Source: Aedoeadaptatus urinae (GTDB lineage: Bacteria; Bacillota; Clostridia; Tissierellales; Peptoniphilaceae). From it: a stretch of DNA of 64,000 nt. The notes beneath the pieces were generated by a model that saw only the letters and a program-made list of their open reading frames with translations, had not been told where the DNA came from and searched no databases. Positions 17,306 to 24,255 of this stretch are shown here, piece by piece. The DNA lies in NCBI RefSeq assembly GCF_900155585.1, contig NZ_LT707416.1, forward strand, positions 186,001 through 250,000. Direction: 5' to 3'. Position 1 is the first letter of the stretch. Every line of letters begins with the position of its first letter. The position numbers and the translations under genes are program-made.

Positions 17306-17960
17306 AGCTTGGTCCGAATCTCTGCTCTTCGCCACCTTTCTCACCTTGGCCGGGGGCCTGCAGGACGGCTATTCCTACGCCCTCAGGGGCAAGGTCTTCG
17401 TCAACGCCCTGACGGGGAACGTGGTGCTCATGGCCTTTAACTTGGCCGAGGGAAATTTCCCCGCCATGCTCCGCTACTTTATTCAAATCGCATCCTTTGC
17501 GCTTGGGGTCTATGTCTCGGGCCGGATAGCCTTTGCCGAAAAACGGCACATAGGCCTGCACTTTAAGCAGCGCATCCTGGCCGCGGAGATCATTATTCTC
17601 GTCATCGTGGGCTTTCTTTCGAAAGAGCTGGACAGCATCGCCAACAGTATGATGGCCTTCTCCTGCGGCATGCAGGTAAACACCTTCAGAAAATTCGCCG
17701 ACATTAACGCCGCCACCACCATGTGCGTGGGCAATGTGCGCACCATTATGCACAATCTGGCGGGCTACCACCACACGAAGGGCGCCGCCCACAAGGAAGC
17801 GAGCCGCACCGTCTTATTTATCGTGTGTGTCTTTTTTCTCGGCGCCTTTATCGGCGGAAGCTTCTTCCCTATTTTAGAGCTGAGAACCATTTGGCTTTCG
17901 GCAGCCTTTCTCGTCGTGTCTTTTCTTATCCTTCACATGGATCCCGCCATACGCACCTGA
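17295..17960 (+). CDS. YoaK family (DUF1275) membrane protein
   Basis: This 221-residue protein with about six membrane segments matches the YoaK/DUF1275 family. The N-terminal 'LAGGLQDGYSYALRGKVFVN' and 'ALTGNVVLMAFNLAEGN' contain the conserved D and TGN motifs, and 'SCGMQVNTFRK' and 'CVGNVRTIMHNLA' lie later. Function in bacteria is undefined; transport or sensing has been suggested for the family. It overlaps the Nudix gene by 11 bases and is the last gene of the mutY operon. Confidence 0.85.
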   Translation: MKNKAWSESLLFATFLTLAGGLQDGYSYALRGKVFVNALTGNVVLMAFNLAEGNFPAMLRYFIQIASFALGVYVSGRIAFAEKRHIGLHFKQRILAAEIIILVIVGFLSKELDSIANSMMAFSCGMQVNTFRKFADINAATTMCVGNVRTIMHNLAGYHHTKGAAHKEASRTVLFIVCVFFLGAFIGGSFFPILELRTIWLSAAFLVVSFLILHMDPAIRT

Positions 17961-17976
17961 TGCATTTTTCCGCAAC

Positions 17977-18000
17977 AAAAAAGATGCGCTCCTCGCGCAC
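17977..18000 (-). terminator. Terminator of the ArsC-like gene
   Basis: A short G+C-rich stem (TGCGC ... GCGCA with extra G·T pairs) is followed on the minus strand by a run of six Ts (17982-17977). It sits 6 bases past the stop codon of the gene at 18006-18359. Confidence 0.65.
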
Positions 18001-18005
18001 CTCAA

Positions 18006-18359
18006 TTACTTTTCTTCCTCCGCCCATTTCTTCCATACTTCCGGTGCATGGCCCAGCACCGCCCGCTTCTTGCTCCTGACGATGGGGAGCTTCATCACGC
18101 TGGGGTGGTCGATAATGTAGGCCTCCTTGCTATCTTCCGTGGCGTACTTCACATAGGCCAGACCGTCGGCGTCTTTGGAATTTTCGTCGATCCAGGCGTC
18201 CAATCCGCCGATGGAGGCGGTAATGGAATCGAATTCGCCCCACGACATTTCCACCTCATTTAAATCAATAAATTGAAATTTTATGCCCCGCTCTTTAAAA
18301 AAGCGCAGGGCTTTTTTTGTGTCATTGGATTTCTTCGTGCCGAAAATTTGAATGGCCAT
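18006..18359 (-). CDS. ArsC/Spx family protein lacking the catalytic cysteine
   Basis: This 117-residue thioredoxin-fold protein aligns with the ArsC/Spx/YffB family ('IQIFGTKKSNDTKKALRFF' then 'ERGIKFQFIDLNE', and 'LPIVRSKKRAVLG' near the end). Family members carry Cys at the position after 'GTKK' (GTKKC or GIKNC); here it is Ser and no second Cys replaces it. Arsenate reduction by the usual mechanism is therefore unlikely. I take the ATG at 18359, which has AAGGAGA upstream; a frame to 18398 has no RBS. Function unknown; an Spx-like regulatory role is possible. Confidence 0.82.
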   Translation of the reverse strand: MAIQIFGTKKSNDTKKALRFFKERGIKFQFIDLNEVEMSWGEFDSITASIGGLDAWIDENSKDADGLAYVKYATEDSKEAYIIDHPSVMKLPIVRSKKRAVLGHAPEVWKKWAEEEK

Positions 18360-18374
18360 GGCTCTCCTTCTTTC

Positions 18375-18383
18375 TGTTATACT
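18375..18383 (+). promoter_or_regulatory. Extended -10 of the thermonuclease gene (leaderless arrangement)
   Basis: TG-T-TATACT occupies 18375-18383 and is followed, after exactly six bases, by the ATG at 18390. The predicted +1 coincides with the start codon, as at mutY. Confidence 0.6.
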
Positions 18384-18389
18384 GAGGAT

Positions 18390-19067
18390 ATGAAACATTT
18401 AAACAAACATTTGCGAGCATTGATACTGATTGTGCTGGCCCTGGCGGCGACCTTTACCGCCAAAGAGGGCCTGGATTCGCCGAAAGACACCGCCGGCGTC
18501 ATAGTGAAGCGGGTGGTGGACGGCGACACCTTAATCATCGACGACGGCGCCGACACCCGAGTGCGCCTGATCGGCGTGGACACGCCGGAGACCGTGAAGC
18601 CCCGAGGCCGGGTGGAGCCTTGGGGCAAGGAGGCCTCGGATTTTTCGAAAAAGGCCCTGACGGGAAAGGCCGTCTTTTTAGAATACGACGAGGAAAAGGA
18701 GGACCGCTACGGCCGCACCCTAGCCTATATTTGGACGGAGGATCCCCGGGTCAGCGACAAGCCCAAGGAGGAAATCCTCTTTAACTACCGATTGGTGGCA
18801 TCGGGCTATGCCCGGGAGCGGGCCATCGAGCCCAATACCAGGTACCAATCCCTGCTCCATAAAGCGGAGCTCGTCGCCATGGATCACGTGCGAGGCATTT
18901 GGGCCGTGGAGGGAAGGGAAGGCCCGGCCAAGGGAAACAAAAGAAGCAAGGTCTACCACCTGCCTGCGGACGAGTCCTACGATAAGCTGTCGCCCAAAAA
19001 CACGATCTATTTCGAAAACGCCATGGAAGCGGAGCGCGCCGGCTATCGGCGCACCTTCGACCGTTAA
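18390..19067 (+). CDS. Thermonuclease family (SNase-like) protein
   Basis: This 225-residue protein has an N-terminal hydrophobic signal or anchor (residues 8-24) and an SNase domain. All staphylococcal-nuclease landmarks are visible: 'VVDGDTLII' (Asp21 equivalent), 'VRLIGVDTPE' (Arg35/Asp40), 'WGKEASDF' (Glu43) and 'EDRYGRTLAYIW' (Arg87). It would be a calcium-dependent extracellular nuclease. The start at 18390 fits the signal peptide; the longer frame from 18273 reads through the divergent promoter. A terminator follows. Confidence 0.9.
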   Translation: MKHLNKHLRALILIVLALAATFTAKEGLDSPKDTAGVIVKRVVDGDTLIIDDGADTRVRLIGVDTPETVKPRGRVEPWGKEASDFSKKALTGKAVFLEYDEEKEDRYGRTLAYIWTEDPRVSDKPKEEILFNYRLVASGYARERAIEPNTRYQSLLHKAELVAMDHVRGIWAVEGREGPAKGNKRSKVYHLPADESYDKLSPKNTIYFENAMEAERAGYRRTFDR

Positions 19068-19073
19068 ATGACA

Positions 19074-19107
19074 ACAGCCCTGTTCTCTTGAATAGGGATG
19101 TTTTTTA
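19074..19107 (+). terminator. Terminator of the thermonuclease gene
   Basis: A 12-base imperfect stem (ACAGCCCTGTTC with GAATAGGGATGT) and a 4-base loop are followed by six Ts. It starts 7 bases beyond the stop codon. Confidence 0.8.
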
Positions 19108-19161
19108 TTGTAATGCTCCACGGGCCGCGGCTTAAAATGAAATCCAACGGAGCCCGCGAAC

Positions 19162-20016
19162 TTACTTGTTCACCGGCCCTAAATAGAGGATCTCTCTCGG
19201 CAGGATCCGTACGTGAACGGGACCTTTTTCCCGAAAATTTTCCCCGTCCAGATTCACATTGACCTCGTCGATTAAATTAAAATCCATAAAGCGAAGGGAC
19301 GCCCGCACCATATCCTTCTTCCAAAGCTGGTCTTTTCCCATAAAGAGGCAGAGCAAGAAGGGTAAAATGTGCTTCAGCCGGCTCTTTCCCGCCCCCAAAA
19401 AGAGCAACTCCCCGGAAAAGGGGCTGGCATTGGGAAAAATAGGAAAGCCGCCGCCGTAATAGCCGCCGTTTCCGATGGTAAAGAGGGTCCATTCCCGAAG
19501 GGCGAGGCCTTCTTTTTTTATGATCCTGGGCTTATAGGTAAACAGGGTTTTAATGACGCTCAGGGTGTAGCTGAAGGGGCCGAAGCGCTTCAGCCCTTCG
19601 TTATTATTGGCGTTGACATCGGCATCGAAGCCCACGGAGGCGATGTTTATAAAGTAGTGCTCGTTCCACTTGCCCAGGTCCATGGGCCGAGGCTCGGTAG
19701 CTTGAGCTTCTTTCAATATATTGATGGAATCGCCCTTCAGACCCAGGCTTCGTGCAAAGTCGTTGCCGCTTCCCGCAGGCACGATGGTGAGCTTTCGCGC
19801 CCATGTCTTCATCATGGTGTTCACTGCGGCAAAGATCGTGCCGTCACCGCCGACGGCGACAAAGTGATCGTAGTCGGCCAAGGCATCGGCATCGTAGTCC
19901 CAAATATTTCCGCGGGCAAAGTCGTAATCACCCTTCCAGTAACGGGAGGCGGCCTCAGCGACTTCCCGCTTTTTCGCCTCCTTCAGGCGGGGATTCAAGA
20001 TAAACAGCGTCTTCAT
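19162..20016 (-). CDS. Diacylglycerol kinase-family lipid kinase
   Basis: This 284-residue YegS/DgkB-type protein has the catalytic-domain motifs 'FVAVGGDGTIFAAVN' and 'IVPAGSGNDFARSLGL' and a C-terminal β-domain ending 'VRILPREILYLGP'. It phosphorylates a lipid such as diacylglycerol at the membrane, recycling lipid from envelope polymer synthesis; the substrate is unconfirmed. Its start overlaps the cyclodeaminase stop by 4 bases, so the two are in one operon. Confidence 0.88.
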   Translation of the reverse strand: MKTLFILNPRLKEAKKREVAEAASRYWKGDYDFARGNIWDYDADALADYDHFVAVGGDGTIFAAVNTMMKTWARKLTIVPAGSGNDFARSLGLKGDSINILKEAQATEPRPMDLGKWNEHYFINIASVGFDADVNANNNEGLKRFGPFSYTLSVIKTLFTYKPRIIKKEGLALREWTLFTIGNGGYYGGGFPIFPNASPFSGELLFLGAGKSRLKHILPFLLCLFMGKDQLWKKDMVRASLRFMDFNLIDEVNVNLDGENFREKGPVHVRILPREILYLGPVNK

Positions 20017-20600
20017 GCCCGATAGGTTGCCTGCAGGCGGTCGTATTCATCCGCCATTCTTTCTATTATATCTTCAATTTTATCCTCGTAAACGGCGCGA
20101 GTGGCGTCGTCTTTTAAGGCCTCAATATTGAGCACGGCCGTGTCCTTGGCGCCGTTAAAGGCCGTGAGGGCCAAATCCGCCGCTAAATACAGATCACTCA
20201 GGGCCTCGTCGCCGATGTAGGCCTCGTGCTTTATCAGCGTGTGGATAATTAAATAGGAGCACTGCATGGTGAGTATGGGCACCTCGATGGCCTCTTTATA
20301 GCCTTCTTCGATGGCGAGGCGGCGGGCTTTTTTCTCTTCTTCCGTGGTCTTCGGCATGCGAAAGGCCTTCAACACGCCGTCGAAGGAGGTACTGTCGTCG
20401 TCGATATTTCCCCTCAGCTGCTTGGAAAAAATGTCGTATTCCTTCGCCTGTTCCTCGGCGCCGGAAAGGTTCAAGACCATGGCGGCGAGAGAGGCGGCGA
20501 GGGCGCCGCAAAGGGCTGCCACGGAGCCGCCTCCGGGAACGGAGCTCTTGTCCTGTGCTTTTATAATATAGTCGTTTAGACTCATGTCCACGAGTTTCAT
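20013..20600 (-). CDS. Cyclodeaminase/cyclohydrolase family protein (FTCD C-terminal type)
   Basis: This 195-residue all-helical protein matches formiminotetrahydrofolate cyclodeaminase. The N-terminal 'SSVPGGGSVAALCGALAASL' is the family hallmark, and the rest is a helix bundle of the usual length. It would convert 5-formimino-THF to 5,10-methenyl-THF, or act on a related folate. No histidine- or purine-degradation genes are nearby, so the pathway is not shown by context. It overlaps the PhzF and lipid-kinase genes by 4 bases each. Confidence 0.88.
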   Translation of the reverse strand: MKLVDMSLNDYIIKAQDKSSVPGGGSVAALCGALAASLAAMVLNLSGAEEQAKEYDIFSKQLRGNIDDDSTSFDGVLKAFRMPKTTEEEKKARRLAIEEGYKEAIEVPILTMQCSYLIIHTLIKHEAYIGDEALSDLYLAADLALTAFNGAKDTAVLNIEALKDDATRAVYEDKIEDIIERMADEYDRLQATYRA

Positions 20601-21475
20601 AGGCGCATAATCCCTTCCATAACGACGCAGGCCTTGCCGCCGGCGTAAATCGATCCATTCTTCTCCTTAAGAACGATCTCCGAGGGCCGTCCCACTTCAT
20701 CACCTTGATAGCAGGTGATTTTTTCGCCGTCAAGGAGACCTTTCTCCCTTAAATAAAAGTACATGGCGCCGCTCCCCGTGCCGGTGCCCGATTCTTCCCA
20801 AATGCCTACGGCCGGGGAAAAGTTACGCTGAACCACGGCGGAAGCCCCGTCGTAATAGAAGAGATGGAAGCTCTGGGCGCCGTATTTCTCCGTGAGCTCT
20901 TCCATGCGCCGGCGCTTGGGCACCATGGTGTGTAGGAGGTCGCGGCTATTCAGAGGAATAATCATGGTCTTAATACCCGCGTCGATCACCGCAGGCTTCA
21001 GGCCTTTCTCACAGCCGATACTCGCCTCTGTCAACTTAAAGGCTTCGGCGACGGAGGTCACGTCTTCCACTTCGGTGGCGATTTTCATTTTGGGCAGCTC
21101 GATATCCACGAAGCGTATCTCTCCGTTATTAAAATGAAAATCCACATGGAGGGCGCCGGCCTTGGTATATTGGCGAATTCGAAGATTATCCTCGCGGCCG
21201 TCGATATAGCCGAGCTCTGCCAAGGTCCAAAATGTGGCAAGGGCAGCGTGTCCGGAAAGAGATACCTCGCATACGGGAGAAAAATAGCGCACGTGATAAA
21301 TATCCTTGTCCAGGCGGCGAACACAGGTGGTCTCGGAGTGTTTTAATTCCCGCGCCGCCTTAAGCATTTCCTCATCGGTCATTTTCCCTTCGGTCAAAAC
21401 GATGCCCGAAGGATTTCCCACAAAGGAAAGATCGGTGTAGGCGTCGGTGACAAAGTATCTGTACTCTCTAACCAT
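20597..21475 (-). CDS. PhzF family epimerase/isomerase-like protein
   Basis: This 292-residue protein with the two-fold DAP-epimerase-like layout has the PhzF N-terminal 'FVGNPSGIVL', the catalytic Glu in 'LKHSETTCV', 'SLSGHAALATFW' and the C-terminal glycine turn 'SGTGTGSGAMYFYL'. Substrates of most family members are unknown. It overlaps parB by 8 bases and looks like a passenger of the parAB transcript together with the two genes downstream. Confidence 0.88.
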   Translation of the reverse strand: MVREYRYFVTDAYTDLSFVGNPSGIVLTEGKMTDEEMLKAARELKHSETTCVRRLDKDIYHVRYFSPVCEVSLSGHAALATFWTLAELGYIDGREDNLRIRQYTKAGALHVDFHFNNGEIRFVDIELPKMKIATEVEDVTSVAEAFKLTEASIGCEKGLKPAVIDAGIKTMIIPLNSRDLLHTMVPKRRRMEELTEKYGAQSFHLFYYDGASAVVQRNFSPAVGIWEESGTGTGSGAMYFYLREKGLLDGEKITCYQGDEVGRPSEIVLKEKNGSIYAGGKACVVMEGIMRL

Positions 21476-22304
21476 CGATGTCGTCCTCCAAAATTTGATC
21501 GCAAAGGCGCATTAAATCGTCTTCGGAATAATAGTCGATGACGATTTTTCCCTTTTCGTGATTGCCGACGATTTCCGTCTTCGTGCCCAAAACGTCCATT
21601 AGGGCATTTTCAAGATAGGAGTAATAGCCCTGGTGGTCGCGACGCTTTTTCGTCGACTTTTTCGTGTTTTGCGTGCTTTCGGCAATGGTTTGGCCTTCAT
21701 CCACCATGCGCTTCGCCTGTTTAATCTGCGCGTTGCCGTCCTTAACGGAAAGAAGGAGCTTGCCCTGACTGATGGACAGCTCTTCCCTGCGAAGCATTTC
21801 CTTAACCACGGGCTCCAGCTTTAAAAGGCGCAGGCTGTTGGCGATATAGGGGCGTGATTTCCCCACAAGGCCGGCGATCTTCTCCTGAGTGTACTTATAC
21901 TTCTTCCTTAAGGTCTCGTAGGCCTCGGCCTCTTCCATGGGATTTAAATCCTCCCGCTGAACGTTCTCGATAAGGGAGATCCTGTCGCCCTTTTCCTCAT
22001 CAACGTCGATAAATCGCACGGGCACCTCTTTCAGGCCCGCCCTTTTCGCCGCCCTCAGGCGCCGTTCCCCGGCGATTAAGAGATTCGTATCGCCGTCTTT
22101 TTTTATTAAGAGGGGCTGCAAAACGCCGACGGCCCGAATGCTCTCCGCCAACTCATCGATGCTCTCCTCGGAAAAATATTTCCGCGGCTGATGGGGATTG
22201 GTTTCAATAGCATCCACAGCCAGGGTCTCGGCTTCTTTATTTTCTTCCTGTTGCGCGCCGAAAAAATTATCCAGCCCGCGACCTAAACCGCGTTTCTTTT
22301 CCAT
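21468..22304 (-). CDS. parB: Chromosome-partitioning protein ParB (Spo0J)
   Basis: This 278-residue protein has the ParB N-terminal domain with the CTP-binding arginine patch 'LLIAGERRLRAAKRAGL' and 'SLIENVQREDLNPMEEA'. A helix-turn-helix 'YTQEKIAGLVGKSRPYIANS' and a C-terminal dimerisation region follow. It binds parS and loads SMC at the origin. Two parS sites lie 0.8 kb upstream. It starts at the last base of parA, so the pair is coupled. Confidence 0.95.
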   Translation of the reverse strand: MEKKRGLGRGLDNFFGAQQEENKEAETLAVDAIETNPHQPRKYFSEESIDELAESIRAVGVLQPLLIKKDGDTNLLIAGERRLRAAKRAGLKEVPVRFIDVDEEKGDRISLIENVQREDLNPMEEAEAYETLRKKYKYTQEKIAGLVGKSRPYIANSLRLLKLEPVVKEMLRREELSISQGKLLLSVKDGNAQIKQAKRMVDEGQTIAESTQNTKKSTKKRRDHQGYYSYLENALMDVLGTKTEIVGNHEKGKIVIDYYSEDDLMRLCDQILEDDIDG

Positions 22305-23053
22305 CAGGACCTCCTCTTTTCAACCTCGTCCGCCAGGGCGGCATAGGCCTTGGCGCCACGGCTGTTTTTATCGTAATCTATAATGCTCATGCCGTAGGAC
22401 GGGGCTTCCGCCAATCGTACATTCCTCGGAATCACCGTAGAGAACACCGCGTCCTTGAAATAATTTTTTACCTCTTCCACGACCTGCATACTTAAATTCG
22501 TGCGGCCGTCGTACATGGTGAGAAGGACACCTTCGATTTCCAAACCCGGATTAAAGCCTCCGCGCACCAGCTGAATGGATTCCATAAGCTGAGAGAGACC
22601 TTCCAATGCGTAGTATTCGCACTGCACGGGAATCAAAATGCCGTCCGCCGCCGTCAGAGCCAGGATGGATAGAATCCCCAAGGAGGGCGGGCAGTCCATC
22701 ACAATATAGTCATAGCCTTCCAATTGGGCCATGTCCTCCTTCAAAACCGTCTGCCATCCGTCTCGGCGGGCAAATTCGATTTCGATTCCCGCCAGCGTGG
22801 CAGCTGAGGGAATGATGTCCAGGCCTTCCTTGACCTGGACGATGAAATCACCCTCATCACCCAGCAAAAAATCGTAGATCATTTCGTCTCTGTCTTTATC
22901 GATGTTCAGTCCACTGGTGGCATTCCCCTGCGGATCCAAATCTAAAATTAAAACGCGATAGCCCTTGTTTGCCAAGGCATCGGCTAAATTAATTACTGTC
23001 GTCGTCTTGCCGACGCCGCCCTTTTGATTAAATACGGCAATTTTTCTCGTCAT
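22304..23053 (-). CDS. parA: Chromosome-partitioning ATPase ParA (Soj)
   Basis: This 249-residue deviant-Walker ATPase has 'FNQKGGVGKTTTVINLADAL' (Walker A with signature Lys), 'VLILDLDPQGNATSGL', 'VMDCPPSLGILSI' and 'LLTMYDGRTNLS'. It works with ParB in origin segregation and, as Soj, can regulate DnaA. The upstream gene is separated by a terminator that contains parS. Confidence 0.96.
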   Translation of the reverse strand: MTRKIAVFNQKGGVGKTTTVINLADALANKGYRVLILDLDPQGNATSGLNIDKDRDEMIYDFLLGDEGDFIVQVKEGLDIIPSAATLAGIEIEFARRDGWQTVLKEDMAQLEGYDYIVMDCPPSLGILSILALTAADGILIPVQCEYYALEGLSQLMESIQLVRGGFNPGLEIEGVLLTMYDGRTNLSMQVVEEVKNYFKDAVFSTVIPRNVRLAEAPSYGMSIIDYDKNSRGAKAYAALADEVEKRRS

Positions 23054-23098
23054 AGCGCCACTCCCTTCATAACTATAGTATCAAACCGGAAGGCAAAT

Positions 23099-23136
23099 AA
23101 AAAGAGCGGAGTGTTCCATGTGGAACATTTCCGCTC
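23099..23136 (-). terminator. Terminator with a parS site inside its stem
   Basis: GAGCGGA (23104-23110) pairs with TCCGCTC (23130-23136), and the parS palindrome between them extends the stem. A run of five Ts follows on the minus strand (23103-23099). It overlaps the stop codon of the upstream gene (23135). Confidence 0.75.
23112..23127. promoter_or_regulatory. parS: parS site 1
   Basis: TGTTCCATGTGGAACA differs from the palindromic parS TGTTCCACGTGGAACA by one base. It lies 59 bases upstream of parA, inside a terminator hairpin. ParB binding is expected from the family and the location. Confidence 0.88.
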
Positions 23137-23551
23137 AATTTTTATTTTCTGTTTCGCTTTCTGCATTTGTTCCACGTGGAACATTTTTTTCGTCTCGCTT
23201 CAGATAGATGATCTTTTCCTCCGACGTCTTTCGATCCTTAATCACGATGCGCTCGTGCTCGTCTTCGGCTTTTATTAAGGTCGCGGCATTTTCGCGGCGC
23301 ATGCGGCGCTCTTTTAGGTAATTGATCTTAGCCACCTTGTATTCCCGCCAAGACAAAAAGCTGAGGTAGAGCACACAGATCAAGGCGACGGTGGGAAAGA
23401 CGGCCGGGATCGGTTCTATAAACAGAGACGGGACGTCCATGTAGGCTACAGCGCTCAGTATACAGAGGACGATGAGCAGCAGGGTCGTTTTGCTCCGACG
23501 TTTATACAGATTGTAGAGAAGAAAAATAAATGCCGGGATGTAGAAAATCAT
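23135..23551 (-). CDS. Small membrane protein of unknown function
   Basis: This 138-residue protein has three hydrophobic segments, about residues 2-16, 23-40 and 51-68. A strongly charged cytoplasmic tail (KINYLKERRMRRENAATL, then Lys/Glu-rich) follows. I recognise no family. It sits between rsmG and parA, 2 bases after rsmG, so it is expressed with mnmE-mnmG-rsmG. The last ten codons carry a perfect parS site, so part of the tail may be fixed by DNA rather than protein constraints. Confidence 0.75.
   Translation of the reverse strand: MIFYIPAFIFLLYNLYKRRSKTTLLLIVLCILSAVAYMDVPSLFIEPIPAVFPTVALICVLYLSFLSWREYKVAKINYLKERRMRRENAATLIKAEDEHERIVIKDRKTSEEKIIYLKRDEKNVPRGTNAESETENKN
23168..23183. promoter_or_regulatory. 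parS: parS site 2
   Basis: A perfect 16-base palindrome TGTTCCACGTGGAACA lies within the coding sequence of the membrane protein gene at 23135-23551, where it encodes part of 'NVPRGTN'. Its centre is 56 bases from that of site 1. Confidence 0.93.
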
Positions 23552-23553
23552 GA

Positions 23554-24255
23554 TTACAGGGGATCCTTTCTCGGCTTACCGCCGCCGCGGGGGTATTTTG
23601 CCGGCGTAGTTTTCACTTTTTTTACGACCACAAGATGACGCTCGTCGCCGCCGGGAAGCTTGAGGTCCGCGACCTCTTCCAGCTTGCCGCCCAAAATATC
23701 GATGGCGTGCTTCGCTTCCTCTACTTCATCGACGCCCTCGGCGCCCTTCATGGCGACAAATTGGCCGCCCAGGTAGACGAAGGGCAGGCAATACTCCGCC
23801 AAAATAGGCAGGCGCGCCACGGCGCGGGAGATGACCAGCCCGTATTGCTCGCGGAATCTATTGCTCCGTCCCGCCTCTTCGGCACGGCCGTGGAAGGTCT
23901 TTACATTGGTAAGCCCCAGCTCGTCTACCACGTGATCCAAAAAGGTGATCCGCTTATTTAAACTGTCCATTAAGTGAACCTCCCGCTGAGGCGATACCAT
24001 GGCGAGGACCATGCCGGGAAAGCCCGCTCCGGTGCCCAGGTCCAAAATCTTTCCCGTGCCCTCGTAGGCGTCGAGAAGGGTGGGCGTCAGAGAGTCGATA
24101 AAGTGCTTGTCCATCATATCGTCTTCGTCGGTGATGCGGGTCAGGTTCATGCGCTCGTTCCAATCCAGGAGAATGTCCCCGTAGCGGTCGAATGCCTTAT
24201 AGGGAATCTCCACGGGGAATTGCTTTAAATAATCCTCACGCGTCTGCCAATTCAT
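23554..24255 (-). CDS. rsmG: 16S rRNA m7G527 methyltransferase RsmG (GidB)
   Basis: This 233-residue SAM-dependent methyltransferase has the RsmG pieces 'WNERMNLTRI', 'HFIDSLTPTL', 'KILDLGTGAGFPGMVLAM' (SAM loop), 'GRAEEAGR' and 'SRAVARLPILAEYCLP'. It methylates G527 of 16S rRNA. The start lies inside the end of mnmG (20-base overlap), indicating coupled translation. Loss of this enzyme gives low-level streptomycin resistance in other bacteria. Confidence 0.95.
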   Translation of the reverse strand: MNWQTREDYLKQFPVEIPYKAFDRYGDILLDWNERMNLTRITDEDDMMDKHFIDSLTPTLLDAYEGTGKILDLGTGAGFPGMVLAMVSPQREVHLMDSLNKRITFLDHVVDELGLTNVKTFHGRAEEAGRSNRFREQYGLVISRAVARLPILAEYCLPFVYLGGQFVAMKGAEGVDEVEEAKHAIDILGGKLEEVADLKLPGGDERHLVVVKKVKTTPAKYPRGGGKPRKDPL

